DNA of 64,000 nt, taken from contig NZ_OZ075109.1 of the NCBI RefSeq assembly GCF_964186625.1, positions 372,001 to 436,000 on the forward strand. Reading direction: 5' to 3'. Within the stretch, counting starts at the first letter, position 1, and each line of letters begins with the position of its first letter. Made by a program: the position numbers and the translations under genes. Of this stretch, positions 53,632-62,050 are shown piece after piece. This DNA comes from Asticcacaulis sp. MM231 (GTDB taxonomy: Bacteria; Pseudomonadota; Alphaproteobacteria; Caulobacterales; Caulobacteraceae). The notes under the pieces are model-generated. The model had not been told where the DNA came from and searched no databases. It worked only from the letters and a program-made list of their open reading frames with translations.

Positions 53632-54487
53632 TCAGGGGATGATAAAGGCACGCAATTCGGGCACGGCTTTCGATAGCTCTTCGCTGACAAGACCGGAAAT
53701 AGCCGCAGCGCCGGTCCTGCCGAGATGGGTGTCATCAAAAGAGGGTTTGGCGAAGGCCATTTGGTCGAACGGCGTGGGTGCCTTCGGTGGCGCCGAAACC
53801 GGCGCCGATATCGTGGTGCCCGTCTCAGCGGCAGCCACCCGTTCGGGCGGTGGCGAGGCCTGAGCCAGCGTCATGGCCTGCACTGGACCAAGCGCCTGCA
53901 CCACCTGCCGGCTGCGGGCGTAGAGATCAACCAGAGGCACCTGCATGTCGGCGGCGATCTGGCGCGTGACGGCGGCCCAGGGGGCAAGGTCGTCCTGAAG
54001 CTGACCATCCTTAAAACCACGGCGGGTCAGGGGGGTGATGAGAACCGGTATGGCACCGGCAGAGCGCACATCATTGACATATTGTCGGATAAACACAGGA
54101 AATTCTGTTTGCAGGTCGGTCGAGCGTCCTGGTTTGCCCGGCTGGTCATTGTGGCCGAACTGGATCAGAACCCAGGTTTTTGCGTAACCGCCGGAACGCA
54201 TTTCGGCCAGCGCGATGTCCCAAGACCCTTCGGCGCGGTAGCTATAGCTGGAGCGTCCGCCGCGCGCCAGATTGAGGCAGGCGGTGAAGGACGTCACGTG
54301 GTCGGCACAAAAGGCGCCCCCCCATCCACTTTGCACCGCGGTGGTCGAATTCGCCTACCAGAATGACCCGCACCGCCGAGATCTTCCTGGTCTGAGCGCG
54401 GGCTTCAGCATCGGTCAGGGGCGTTGTCTGGGCATAGGCCCCCGTCGCCAGGAGGGCAAAAGCTATAGTCGCGAGCCAGGATTTCAT
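53632..54487 (-). pseudogene. rhamnogalacturonan-acetylesterase-like SGNH hydrolase with a one-base insertion
   Basis: Two frames join into about 284 residues. The first (54487 on) gives the signal MKSWLATIAFALLATGAYAQ and RVILVGE. Removing one T in the GAATTC near 54348 restores VGESTTAVQSGWGGAFCADH, the block-I nucleophile motif (GDS in most members, GES here). QFGHNDQPGKPGRSTDL is block III, and FDDTHLGRTGA carries the catalytic Asp and His. It should deacetylate the rhamnogalacturonan part of pectin. An operon partner of PL10, downstream of the pectin TBDR. The indel may be a sequencing error. Confidence 0.82.
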
Positions 54488-54554
54488 ATCAGAGCGGCAA
54501 CGACAGTTATAGGTCATATGCAGTCCTCTTCTCATGGCAGAACGTCCTGCTCAT

Positions 54555-54583
54555 AAAAAGAGGCGCCGGACAGATCCGGCGCC
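54555..54583 (-). terminator. intrinsic terminator after the pectin TBDR
   Basis: GGCGCCGGA (54562-54570) and TCCGGCGCC (54575-54583) form a 9-bp perfect stem with a 4-base loop. On the minus strand a TCTTTTT tract follows. It lies between the TBDR and the downstream pectin enzymes. Confidence 0.87.
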
Positions 54584-54607
54584 CCAGTTCAATGGGAGTT
54601 CAGGCGT

Positions 54608-57590
54608 TTAGTACTTGTAGCGCAGGCCGAAATAATACTGGCGGCCCGAGGTTCCGTAGTCATACAGCAGATCCTGTGCCGTATTGCCCTGAGCTGTGTT
54701 GTAAGCGATGTAGCGATCGTCGGGCTCATTGGTCAGGTTGATACCTTCGAGCACAGCTGTCAGATGGCTGTTGATCTTCCAGGTGAGCTGAGCGTCGATA
54801 TTGAGTGTCTCGTGCTTGCCCCAGAAATCAGCCGACGAGCCGGGGGCGAGCTGAGACAGGTAACCATCACGGTAGGAAGCCGCGACCCGACCGGAGAACG
54901 CCTCACCCTCATAGTACAGTGTCGCGTTCCACGCATTGGGTGAGAGCCCAAGAAGATCCGCTTCGGTCGTCGTCGTGGCGGTCGGCGAGGTATAGTACTG
55001 GATCCTGGATTCGACGTGGGTGTAGTTTAGGATGCCGCCGGTGCGACCGAGGAAGCCCGGCAGGAAGGTAAAGGGCTTCTGCAGGTTCAGTTCATAACCT
55101 TTCAGATCGCCACCCGGTGTGTTGACCGGTGTGGTCACGAGATAGGCCACGTCACTGGTTTCACCCAGTTCGGCGTAGTTGTAGCCCAGGTCGCTCAGCT
55201 TAAAATATTGAGCGCGCGACTGAATATAGCTCTTCAGTTCCTTCTGGAAGATGCCCAGCGTCACAAGTGTATCACGGTCAGGATACCATTCGATCGAGAC
55301 GTCCATTGTGTTGGCGCGCGTCGGTTCGAGGTAAGGGTTGCCTGTGGTGATGGTCTTGTTGGTGGTGCTGATCGAGCCCCCGCCGGGCGTCATGGACAAG
55401 AGGGTCGGGCGCGCCATCGTCTTGGCGGCAGCAAAGCGCAAGTAAAGGTTTTCGATCGGCTCAATCATCACGTTGAATGAAGGCAAGGAGTTCGCTGTAG
55501 CTGCGTTCGATGGTGGTCAGGACCGAGGACGAGGCGGTGCCGACATAGCCGCTCACCGAGAGCTGCGTGCGCACCTCACGCGTACCGATATTGCCGCGGA
55601 AAGGCATGGAACCCAGTTGCCCGCTGAAGTCGGCCTGAAGGTAATAACCGGTGTCGATTTCCTGAGCGTTACGATTACCAGCACGCGAAGAAGAGTTGGT
55701 GTTGTTCACCTTAAACGTGCCGTAGCTGTTGGTGCAGTTACAGTTGTAATCGAACGTGTCGCGGATCTTATCGAGATTCGGGATCAGGTAAGTGTTGCCA
55801 TTGACAGTGACGGTCTCGGAATAGCCGGCAATATCGCTATTGATGGCCGCGACAATAGCGCCGGAGGCGTTTTCGTTGCGCGTCAGGGCGCTGGTCGTGT
55901 ACCGACCGTATTCGGTCGAGGTGAACTCGTACTTCTTGCTGGAGACGCCGCCTTTGAGGTCGAAGTGGTCGTTGAGTTCGTACTTGAGGTCAAGCTTGGC
56001 GGTGGCAAAACCGTTTTCAACGCTTTGCGGGCGCAGGCGGATGAGCGAAGCATCGCCACTGGTTGTGCTGCTGGAATAGGTCCAGTAGCATGCCTGATCG
56101 GGGTTGCAGCCGGTCGATGACGCGCCATAATTGAAGGTCGGGCTGGTCATGTTGGTATAGTCATAACTATAGCCATCGACATCATAGGATTCGAACGTGA
56201 AGGTGGTCTGTTCCGGATTGTCCTGAAGCGAATTGGAGGCGCCCAACAACAGTTTGGAGGTAAGACGGTCACCCCAGTTCTGATCCCAGGTCAGGTTAAG
56301 CTGCTGAAAGGTGGTCTTCAGTTCGTCGTAACGGTGCTCTGAGCGGATATCGACATCGTTGAAGGAGCCTTTTACCAGCGTGCCCTGATCGTCGATGGTG
56401 TAATCATACACGTCCGTCTTCGGCAGGCCCTGTCCGGAGCGGCTGAACGAAATAGCCTCGATCTCCCATTCGTCGCGGTTCGAGCCAAACGTGGCGTACA
56501 TGCCCTCCAGGGTGACCAAGGTGGCGGGGTTCGGCCGCATTTGGAAGGCGGCGGTGACGCCCAGGCGCTTCTGCTCGGTTTCGAAGTGATTGTAGCGCGG
56601 GATACGCGGATGCTCAGCCCGGCTGATCTTTTGCGCTTCGCCGGTCAGTGCCGGATTAAGTGGCGCCGTGCCGCTGACGTGGGTTTCATCAACGTTACAA
56701 ACGGCCGCCGCAGCGGGCGTGCAGGGCGCAATAGGGATGAAAGTCGTGCCCCCATTCGTGCTGTAGCTCTGGAAACGTCCCACATTAGACGCTGCATAGG
56801 CGTTCTCCCAACGTGTTGTGTTGGTTGAATCTTCGATGACGGTGCGTGTGCCGTAAGCAACAGAGAGCAGGGCGCCCAGCCGGCCGTCGGCCCAGCGATT
56901 GGATACCATAAAGGTACCGCGTGGCTCTGTTTTTTCAGACGCGTCATTATAGCCCGCCTGAAGGGAGCCGGCCATGGTGAAGCCCTTGTAATCAAAGGGA
57001 CGGGCGGTCTGCAGATCGACAGTCGCACCCAGCGAACCTTCTTCGATTTCAGCCGACAGCGACTTGCGCACGGTCAGGGAGTTGAAGAGGTCTGCCGCGA
57101 AAACGTTGAAGTCGAAACCACGCCCGCGGTTGGTGCCGCCGGACGAATCCTTTGACCCTGTCGTGGCGAGCGCCTCGAGACCGTTCAGGCGTGTGCGGGA
57201 AAACTCTGAATTGAGGCCGCGCACGGTGATCTGCTTGCCTTCACCGCCATCGCGGTCGATCGAGACGCCTGGAACGCGTTGCAGGCTTTCCGCCAGGTTG
57301 AGGTCAGGAAACTGGCCGATATCTTCCGACTTGATCACATCGACCATGTCATTGGAACGTTTTTTCTCACTGATGGCGGTTTGCAGTGATCCGCGGAAAC
57401 CGGTGACGATAACGAGTGTCGACTCGTCTTCCGGTGCAGTTGCCGGTGCGGCGTCTTGCGCTGTCTCCTGAGCAAATGCGGGGGCTACATATAATCCACC
57501 TATGGCGAGCGCGATGGCTGCCACAGAACCGCTCAAAGCGAGAGCGTGGTTAAATTTGGACGCGACTCGGGCGCCGGTCTTTTTCAGCAT
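54608..57590 (-). pseudogene. TonB-dependent receptor of the pectin regulon, broken by a one-base insertion
   Basis: The repaired product is about 993 residues. It has a signal region ending APAFAQ, a TonB-box-like TLVIVTGFRGSLQ, a plug (DLNLAESLQRVPGVSIDRDGGEG, ITVRGLNSEFSRTRLNGLEA, EEGSLGATVDLQTARPFDY) and a barrel ending RQYYFGLRYKY. The first frame ends after ERSYSELLAF. Removing one T near 55490 gives ELLPSFNVMIEPIENLYLRF, the conserved barrel segment, and continues to 54608. Two pectin operators lie upstream at 57683 and 57783. It should import oligogalacturonides or rhamnogalacturonan fragments. Confidence 0.87.
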
Positions 57591-57682
57591 AGGTTTCTAC
57601 TCCCCGTTTTGGCCGGCGGTCCGGTCGTGCATACGTCCGGCCGCTTATATGAATGGAGCAAGCTCCGGTTCGGCTTGTGTTG

Positions 57683-57696
57683 TGACACCGGTGTCA
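57683..57696. promoter_or_regulatory. perfect pectin-regulon operator before the TBDR
   Basis: TGACACCGGTGTCA is a perfect 14-bp palindrome, 93 bases before the TBDR start, and the best match of the four copies. Its centre is exactly 100 bases from the next copy at 57783-57796. Confidence 0.8.
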
Positions 57697-57782
57697 TGAT
57701 GGTGTACAAAACACAACAGACCTCGATACAATACAGCTAGACATAGAAATTTTAGACTGGCAAGGGTGCCGCTGCACGAAAA

Positions 57783-57796
57783 TGACACCGGTGGCA
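57783..57796. promoter_or_regulatory. second pectin-regulon operator before the TBDR
   Basis: TGACACCGGTGGCA differs from the perfect palindrome at one base. Two sites 100 bp apart could support repression by DNA looping with a tetrameric LacI-family protein. Confidence 0.65.
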
Positions 57797-57917
57797 TTAA
57801 AAATCGCTGTTCCGTCAAAACTGCGGTAATTATGCCATAGTCTTACAGCTGATTTAATTCTTGAGCTGGCGCCCTTGCGACAACTGAGCCGCTGGACATG
57901 CAGGGGGTTAGCTCGAC

Positions 57918-57931
57918 ATGATAAAAATCAA
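57918..57931. promoter_or_regulatory. FNR-type box before the hemerythrin-like gene
   Basis: ATGATAAAAATCAA matches the FNR/FixK consensus TTGAT-N4-ATCAA at nine of ten positions. It lies about 128 bases before the start at 58059, in an otherwise gene-free, AT-rich stretch (57591-58058) that also holds the two pectin operators. Confidence 0.5.
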
Positions 57932-58058
57932 TCGCGCGTCCGAAACTTATCAAGATATATGCGCATGCGATTTATTTGCATAAATTGTACAATGTAATAT
58001 ATTACTTGCAATAATTTCCACCGGCTCTCGTGAGCGCCTTGTCAATCCTGAGGGTGTG

Positions 58059-58604
58059 ATGACAGAAAAATACGCGAATGGTGCTCAGTCACCAGCCGGA
58101 GAGCTGGCCTTGCTGTGCGCCTCACCTTTTGATTGGCTGGCTTCCGAGTATGATCGCCTGAAGTGGGCCTGTGTTCGCTTGCAAGCGACCGTGTTCGACG
58201 ACGATCTGCTTGTTTCGATGGTCACATCCTGGCTGAGAAGCGATATAAGGCTGCACATAGCCCAGGAGCGCGACGAACTTATACCGTTCCTTATGGAACG
58301 AACGGAATCGGATGATGATGTCTCGGCTTTCGTGGAACGTCTGCAAAAAAACTACAGCCTGGCCGAGGTGCAGGTCGAGCATCTACTGGGATTTATGGCG
58401 AACAAGACAATTGTACCTATGGCGCTGAGGGATGACATTTTGCACCTTGCGGCCTGTGAACGGCAGCATCTGGCTTTATTCTCGGCGATTGGTCTGCCCC
58501 TATTGAGGCTACGTACACCGACAATGGAGCTTGGCTTGCTTTCAGACAGACTGGCGTCGGGACGAGGCTGGGCCTTATCATCGATCAGTAGGCAACTGAA
58601 TTGA
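58059..58604 (+). CDS. degenerate hemerythrin-like (HHE) protein
   Basis: A 181-residue helical protein. The ATG at 58059 follows GAGG with a 5-base gap; a GTG at 58056 is in frame. DIRLHIAQERDELIPFLMER matches the His-x3-Glu motif of the hemerythrin cation-binding helix (LHIADEEEDLFP in relatives), and ACERQHLALFSAI supplies a late His. However, the positions where first-helix and third-helix His ligands are expected read EYDR and KNYS, both Tyr. A standard di-iron site is therefore doubtful. It is preceded by an FNR-type box and followed by a BLUF gene with its own box, suggesting a role at low oxygen. Confidence 0.6.
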   Translation: MTEKYANGAQSPAGELALLCASPFDWLASEYDRLKWACVRLQATVFDDDLLVSMVTSWLRSDIRLHIAQERDELIPFLMERTESDDDVSAFVERLQKNYSLAEVQVEHLLGFMANKTIVPMALRDDILHLAACERQHLALFSAIGLPLLRLRTPTMELGLLSDRLASGRGWALSSISRQLN

Positions 58605-58638
58605 CCTTCGGCCAGGCGCCGCGCGCCGATTTTGAAGC

Positions 58639-58652
58639 TTGATAAATATCAA
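58639..58652. promoter_or_regulatory. perfect FNR-type box upstream of the BLUF gene
   Basis: TTGATAAATATCAA is a full match to TTGAT-N4-ATCAA. It lies 223 bases before the GTG start at 58876, so the transcript would carry a leader of roughly 190 bases if the site acts at -41.5. Confidence 0.65.
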
Positions 58653-58875
58653 GAGATTTTCCAACTTTTATCAAGCGTCTGATTTATAAGAGTTAAATAT
58701 CAGATTTAACAAAGTGGAAAGTATTTTCACGCACCTTTCGTCCATTGTAATTGAAAACCTTCAACGACCGGCTTGTTGGCTCAATGTGAAACTGACGCGG
58801 GCTTCCAGACCGTTTCAGCCTCGCGATAGCGACAGTCGACTTCGGGTGAAAGGTTATCGTCAGGAAGGCTGTAGC

Positions 58876-59427
58876 GTGACCCGCCTCATTCAACTTATCT
58901 ATGTCAGCCGTTTTGTTGCCGGCAACCGAGGCATGCTTAGCGAAATGCGCAACATTCTAACGTCATCCCGCACCAACAACTATCACAATCAACTTACGGG
59001 CTGCCTCCTGTTTGACCGGGAGATTTTCGTTCAGATCATAGAAGGTGGCGAGGACAAGGTGCGCACTTCTTTTGAACGGATAGCCGGTGACCACCGTCAC
59101 GAGGCTGTACGAATCATTCAGGATGCGCCTATACCGGCTCGTGACTTTCCGGTCTGGGCCATGGCGGGATTCGTGAGATCCGAGGCGAATGAAAGCCTGT
59201 TCCGCAGCCATCGCTTCTTGACACAGAAATCTACCGGTCGCTTCGAGCCTCAGCGCCTGATAGATTTGGCCAATGCTCTTGTGGCTCTGGATCAACCGTC
59301 GATACTGTCTGATATCAGGCCTGCTGTAAAAATCCCTGAGCCACAAGCCCAAAGTGGCCAGACACGGTTTTACGAAGCGATGAGGGCGCCCGACCATGAC
59401 GGAATTACAACCCGCGCAAATTCGTAA
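58876..59427 (+). CDS. BLUF-domain blue-light photoreceptor
   Basis: A 183-residue protein starting at GTG 58876, preceded by GGAAGG. The longer frame from 58714 has no ribosome binding site and adds residues unlike the family. The BLUF fold shows in RLIQLIYVSRF (Tyr9, the FAD-contacting Tyr), SSRTNNYHNQLTGCLLFD (conserved Asn), REIFVQIIEGG (Gln53, the switch residue) and ARDFPVWAMAGF (Trp94 and Met96). All residues needed for flavin photochemistry are present. No output domain follows beyond about 85 extra residues, so it should act through a partner. An FNR-type box upstream links it to oxygen. Confidence 0.9.
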   Translation: MTRLIQLIYVSRFVAGNRGMLSEMRNILTSSRTNNYHNQLTGCLLFDREIFVQIIEGGEDKVRTSFERIAGDHRHEAVRIIQDAPIPARDFPVWAMAGFVRSEANESLFRSHRFLTQKSTGRFEPQRLIDLANALVALDQPSILSDIRPAVKIPEPQAQSGQTRFYEAMRAPDHDGITTRANS

Positions 59428-59483
59428 GATTTGGCGGAGCACGCCTTACAAAACCGCGACCTGATCAAAGATTGATCATGTTT

Positions 59484-59497
59484 TTGATTGCGATCAA
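59484..59497. promoter_or_regulatory. perfect FNR-type box before the cytochrome c gene
   Basis: TTGATTGCGATCAA is a full match to the FNR/FixK consensus. Its centre is about 64 bases before the ATG at 59554. With the usual -41.5 placement, transcription would start near 59532, leaving a short leader with AGGAAG. A pair of TGATCA half-like sites lies just upstream (59462-59478). Confidence 0.7.
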
Positions 59498-59553
59498 ATC
59501 CTTAAACAAAATCCCGTGCAACTCTTGAGAACCTTTGCATAGGAAGCGTTCGC

Positions 59554-59961
59554 ATGGTTGTCAGATTGAAAACGCACATCATCGCCGGGTGCCTTATAGC
59601 AGCTCTGGTGAGCGATGTCGTCGGTGCGCAGGCACAACCTCTTTCAGAGCAGGGGGCGCAGATTTTTTCCGAAAAGTGCGCTCTGTGCCACGACAATAGC
59701 CAATATATGGTCAATGATAATGGCCCGGCGCTTTTTGGCGTTGTCGACCGTCGCGTAGGCTCCGTTGAGGGCTACGCCTATTCACCGGCGCTCATGGCGG
59801 CCGCAGCGCGCGGCGACACCTGGACGGTCACGCGATTGAAAAAATTCCTGTCCGGCCCGGAAGCCATGTATCCGGGAACCGGCATGCCCATGCACTTTGA
59901 AACGCCAAACGCCCGGGCCGCTATAACCGCCTATCTTAAAACACTGACACCCAGAAAATAG
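59554..59961 (+). CDS. periplasmic class I cytochrome c
   Basis: A 135-residue protein. The signal peptide ends VGAQAQ. FSEKCALCHDN carries the CxxCH haem site and YPGTGMPMHFE the distal Met ligand. NGPALFGVVDRRVGSVEGYAYSPAL is typical of small mitochondrial-like cytochromes c (c550/c2 type). It should shuttle electrons in the periplasm. A perfect FNR-type box in class II position suggests induction at low oxygen. The nitroreductase gene follows by 77 bases and may share the transcript. Confidence 0.92.
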   Translation: MVVRLKTHIIAGCLIAALVSDVVGAQAQPLSEQGAQIFSEKCALCHDNSQYMVNDNGPALFGVVDRRVGSVEGYAYSPALMAAAARGDTWTVTRLKKFLSGPEAMYPGTGMPMHFETPNARAAITAYLKTLTPRK

Positions 59962-60038
59962 CGGCACTTAGTTGGGTTTGCCTCTTGGGCTGCCCCGGCC
60001 AAGGCTGCCTTTTGCTCGCTTACCAAGAGGCCTTCTCC

Positions 60039-60638
60039 ATGTCGCGTATCCACGAACCGATGCCGGGGGATGGCGCACCGCCGCGCCGCACGATGACGAT
60101 CATGGATGCGATCTATAGCCGACACGCGGTGCAGGCCTTTACCGGCGATGATGTTACAGAACACGCCGTACATGCCTTGCTGTATGCCGCCGCTCAGGCA
60201 CCGGCGACAAACTCCCTGTCGGCACCTGCGTTTCTGGTTGTCCAGGGGCGGGAACGTCTGCGCGCACTGTCGGGGCATACTGGCCGGCTCTATAATGCAA
60301 TTGAAAGAGAGCCGGCTAACGTCGCTTCGGTCAGCAACTTTACCTTGTTTCATAATGCCGGGACACTCATTGTGGTCTGCATCCGGCAACAGACGCCTCT
60401 GGCTGTTCCCGAAGCCTGGATGGCGGCTGAAAACATCATGCTGGCGGCAGCGGGCATGGGGCTTGGCAGTTGTCTGATCCATGAGGCCGTTCCGGCTTTA
60501 GACGACATACGCGGACGAACGCTCATTGGTCTGCCTGACCGTATGGTCCCCGTCGCCATCATTGCTTTGGGTAAGCCGGCGCCGGGCATAGACCCTACAG
60601 AGCGTCGTCCGCCGGACATTCTCAACTGGCTTCTCTGA
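60039..60638 (+). CDS. nitroreductase-family flavoprotein
   Basis: A 199-residue protein. The ATG at 60039 follows AGAGG. MTIMDAIYSRHAVQAFTGDDVTEHAVHALLYAAAQAPATNS is the nitroreductase N-terminus with FMN-contacting Arg/His region. EAWMAAENIMLAAAGMGLGSCLIH is the conserved helix at the dimer interface, and VPVAIIALGKPAPG is the C-terminal strand. Such enzymes reduce nitro groups, quinones or enones with NAD(P)H. It lies between the cytochrome c gene and the converging Crp/Fnr gene. The physiological substrate is unknown. Confidence 0.88.
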   Translation: MSRIHEPMPGDGAPPRRTMTIMDAIYSRHAVQAFTGDDVTEHAVHALLYAAAQAPATNSLSAPAFLVVQGRERLRALSGHTGRLYNAIEREPANVASVSNFTLFHNAGTLIVVCIRQQTPLAVPEAWMAAENIMLAAAGMGLGSCLIHEAVPALDDIRGRTLIGLPDRMVPVAIIALGKPAPGIDPTERRPPDILNWLL

Positions 60639-60645
60639 CGAAGGC

Positions 60646-61386
60646 TTAAGGGAGCGAACCTGGGCTCATTAGCGTCTGATGAGTTGGGCAATCTTCCGCG
60701 ATCGAGCAGTTGTCGCAAACGAATCGGCCTGCCTTGTTGAGATTGGTGAAAGATACCCGATTGCCCTGGATATCGATGCCGACCTCCTTGAGTTTTCGCA
60801 GTGTGCGCGAAAAGGTTGCCAGTTCCATCCGCAGACGCGAGGCAATCAGGGTTTTGGAATAGGGCAGGTCAAAGCCGGCAGGATCAAAGTTATAAAGAAC
60901 GCACAACCCTTGCAGATAACAGGCCACCATCTGCGTTGCCGACATGGTCGAGCGGTGTTCGGCTTCCATTTGCGCATCATGAAGGCGTTCGGCCAGGCCT
61001 TGAAGCAAACGCGGCGCCAATGTGTTGAAATTCTTCAGATGCTCACGCATCCAGGCAATCGGCACTTCAAGTATCTGGGCGTCGTCGACGACGCGCGCAT
61101 TGGTCATGTGGGTCACCTGCCGGGCTATGACTTCTTCTGCGTTTATGCAGTCGCCGGAAATTAGAATGTCGCTGGTGACTTCATGGCCGTCGGGGGTCTC
61201 GCGAAAAATCTGAATCGTTCCGCGCAGTAGGATTTTAAAATTCTTTATCGCATCGCCATGCATGAAAAGGAATTCGCCGCGTCGCACGTTTCGCAAGTGA
61301 GTGTGGACGGACAAACGTAGCACATCGTCATCAGATAGATCGCTGAAGAGCGGCAAGGTTTTCAGTGTTTCTATATGTTTGTTCAT
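60646..61386 (-). CDS. Crp/Fnr-family regulator with a C-terminal cysteine cluster
   Basis: A 246-residue regulator. The cyclic-nucleotide-binding-like domain starts LPLFSDLSDDDVLRLSVH and has RRGEFLFMHGDAIKNFKILLRG. The helix-turn-helix includes YSKTLIASRLRMELATFSRTLRKLKEVGIDI. The N-terminal cysteines of true FNR are absent. A cluster CDNCSIAEDC sits at the C-terminus instead and could bind metal or an iron-sulphur cluster. In the recognition helix the usual E-x-x-S-R reads A-T-F-S-R, so the Glu that reads the G of TTGAT is missing. GGGAAG lies before the ATG. It is adjacent to genes with FNR-type boxes. Confidence 0.88.
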   Translation of the reverse strand: MNKHIETLKTLPLFSDLSDDDVLRLSVHTHLRNVRRGEFLFMHGDAIKNFKILLRGTIQIFRETPDGHEVTSDILISGDCINAEEVIARQVTHMTNARVVDDAQILEVPIAWMREHLKNFNTLAPRLLQGLAERLHDAQMEAEHRSTMSATQMVACYLQGLCVLYNFDPAGFDLPYSKTLIASRLRMELATFSRTLRKLKEVGIDIQGNRVSFTNLNKAGRFVCDNCSIAEDCPTHQTLMSPGSLP

Positions 61387-61581
61387 CGCTTCCCAGCGTT
61401 ATGCGCAAAGATGGTGGCGGATACGCCACGGGATGATGTGCTATCCTTACGCTATCGCAAGGATGAAAGACAGGGAAAAGGCGACAGAAGGACGAAAGCG
61501 GTCAACGCCGGCTTCCCTTCGGCAAAAGTGATCTCTGTCTTCGGGCGGAAGCCCTCCCTTTGGCAAATCGATCCACGATAA

Positions 61582-61612
61582 GAAAAAGCCCGCCGGAAGT
61601 TATCCAACGGGC
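61582..61612 (-). terminator. intrinsic terminator of the small membrane-protein gene
   Basis: On the minus strand GCCCGTTGG (61612-61604) pairs with CCGGCGGGC (61596-61588) over 9 positions, two of them G-U, and is followed by TTTTTC. It lies 35 bases after the stop of the 64-codon gene, which supports that gene being transcribed. Confidence 0.8.
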
Positions 61613-61646
61613 TCTTAAATCTGCTCCAATTCGGCAGGCAGCCAAC

Positions 61647-61841
61647 TTAACTAAGCGCGTTTACGCCGAGCTTTGCCACGAGGAGGGGCAGGGCGATGGC
61701 GCATTCGACAAGCGCCACCATGTACATGGTGGCCAATACCGGACGGCCCTTCTGAAAATTATGTACCACCCCGGCCAGAAGTGGACCACTGATCGGGCCA
61801 ACGAGGAAATAGGGCGCAAGACGCTTGATACGAGCCAACAC
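61647..61841 (-). CDS. small inner-membrane protein of unknown function
   Basis: A 64-residue protein starting at GTG 61841, preceded by AGGAG at a 9-base distance. YFLVGPISGPLLAGVVHNF and a second hydrophobic stretch, TMYMVALVECAIALPLLVAKL, suggest two membrane segments with the positively charged QKGRP loop between them. A good ribosome binding site and a clean terminator argue that it is real. I do not recognise the family. The gene is divergent from the transglutaminase-like genes. Confidence 0.6.
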   Translation of the reverse strand: MLARIKRLAPYFLVGPISGPLLAGVVHNFQKGRPVLATMYMVALVECAIALPLLVAKLGVNALS

Positions 61842-62050
61842 GGGTAGAAACTCCTGATTACATGTTCATGTAAGCAGAATTTGGAAAGCGGCTCCAGCCT
61901 TTGTTAACAAAACGTTAATAACGTGCGCGTGATAAGCCTGATGCGCGAAAAAATTTAATTGGAAGTGGCTCAATATTAGAAAAAAGCCTATGGCTTCCCG
62001 CGGCCGCATACGCTTCACGCACGGCATTTGAAAAGATGGCAGGCACGGAC

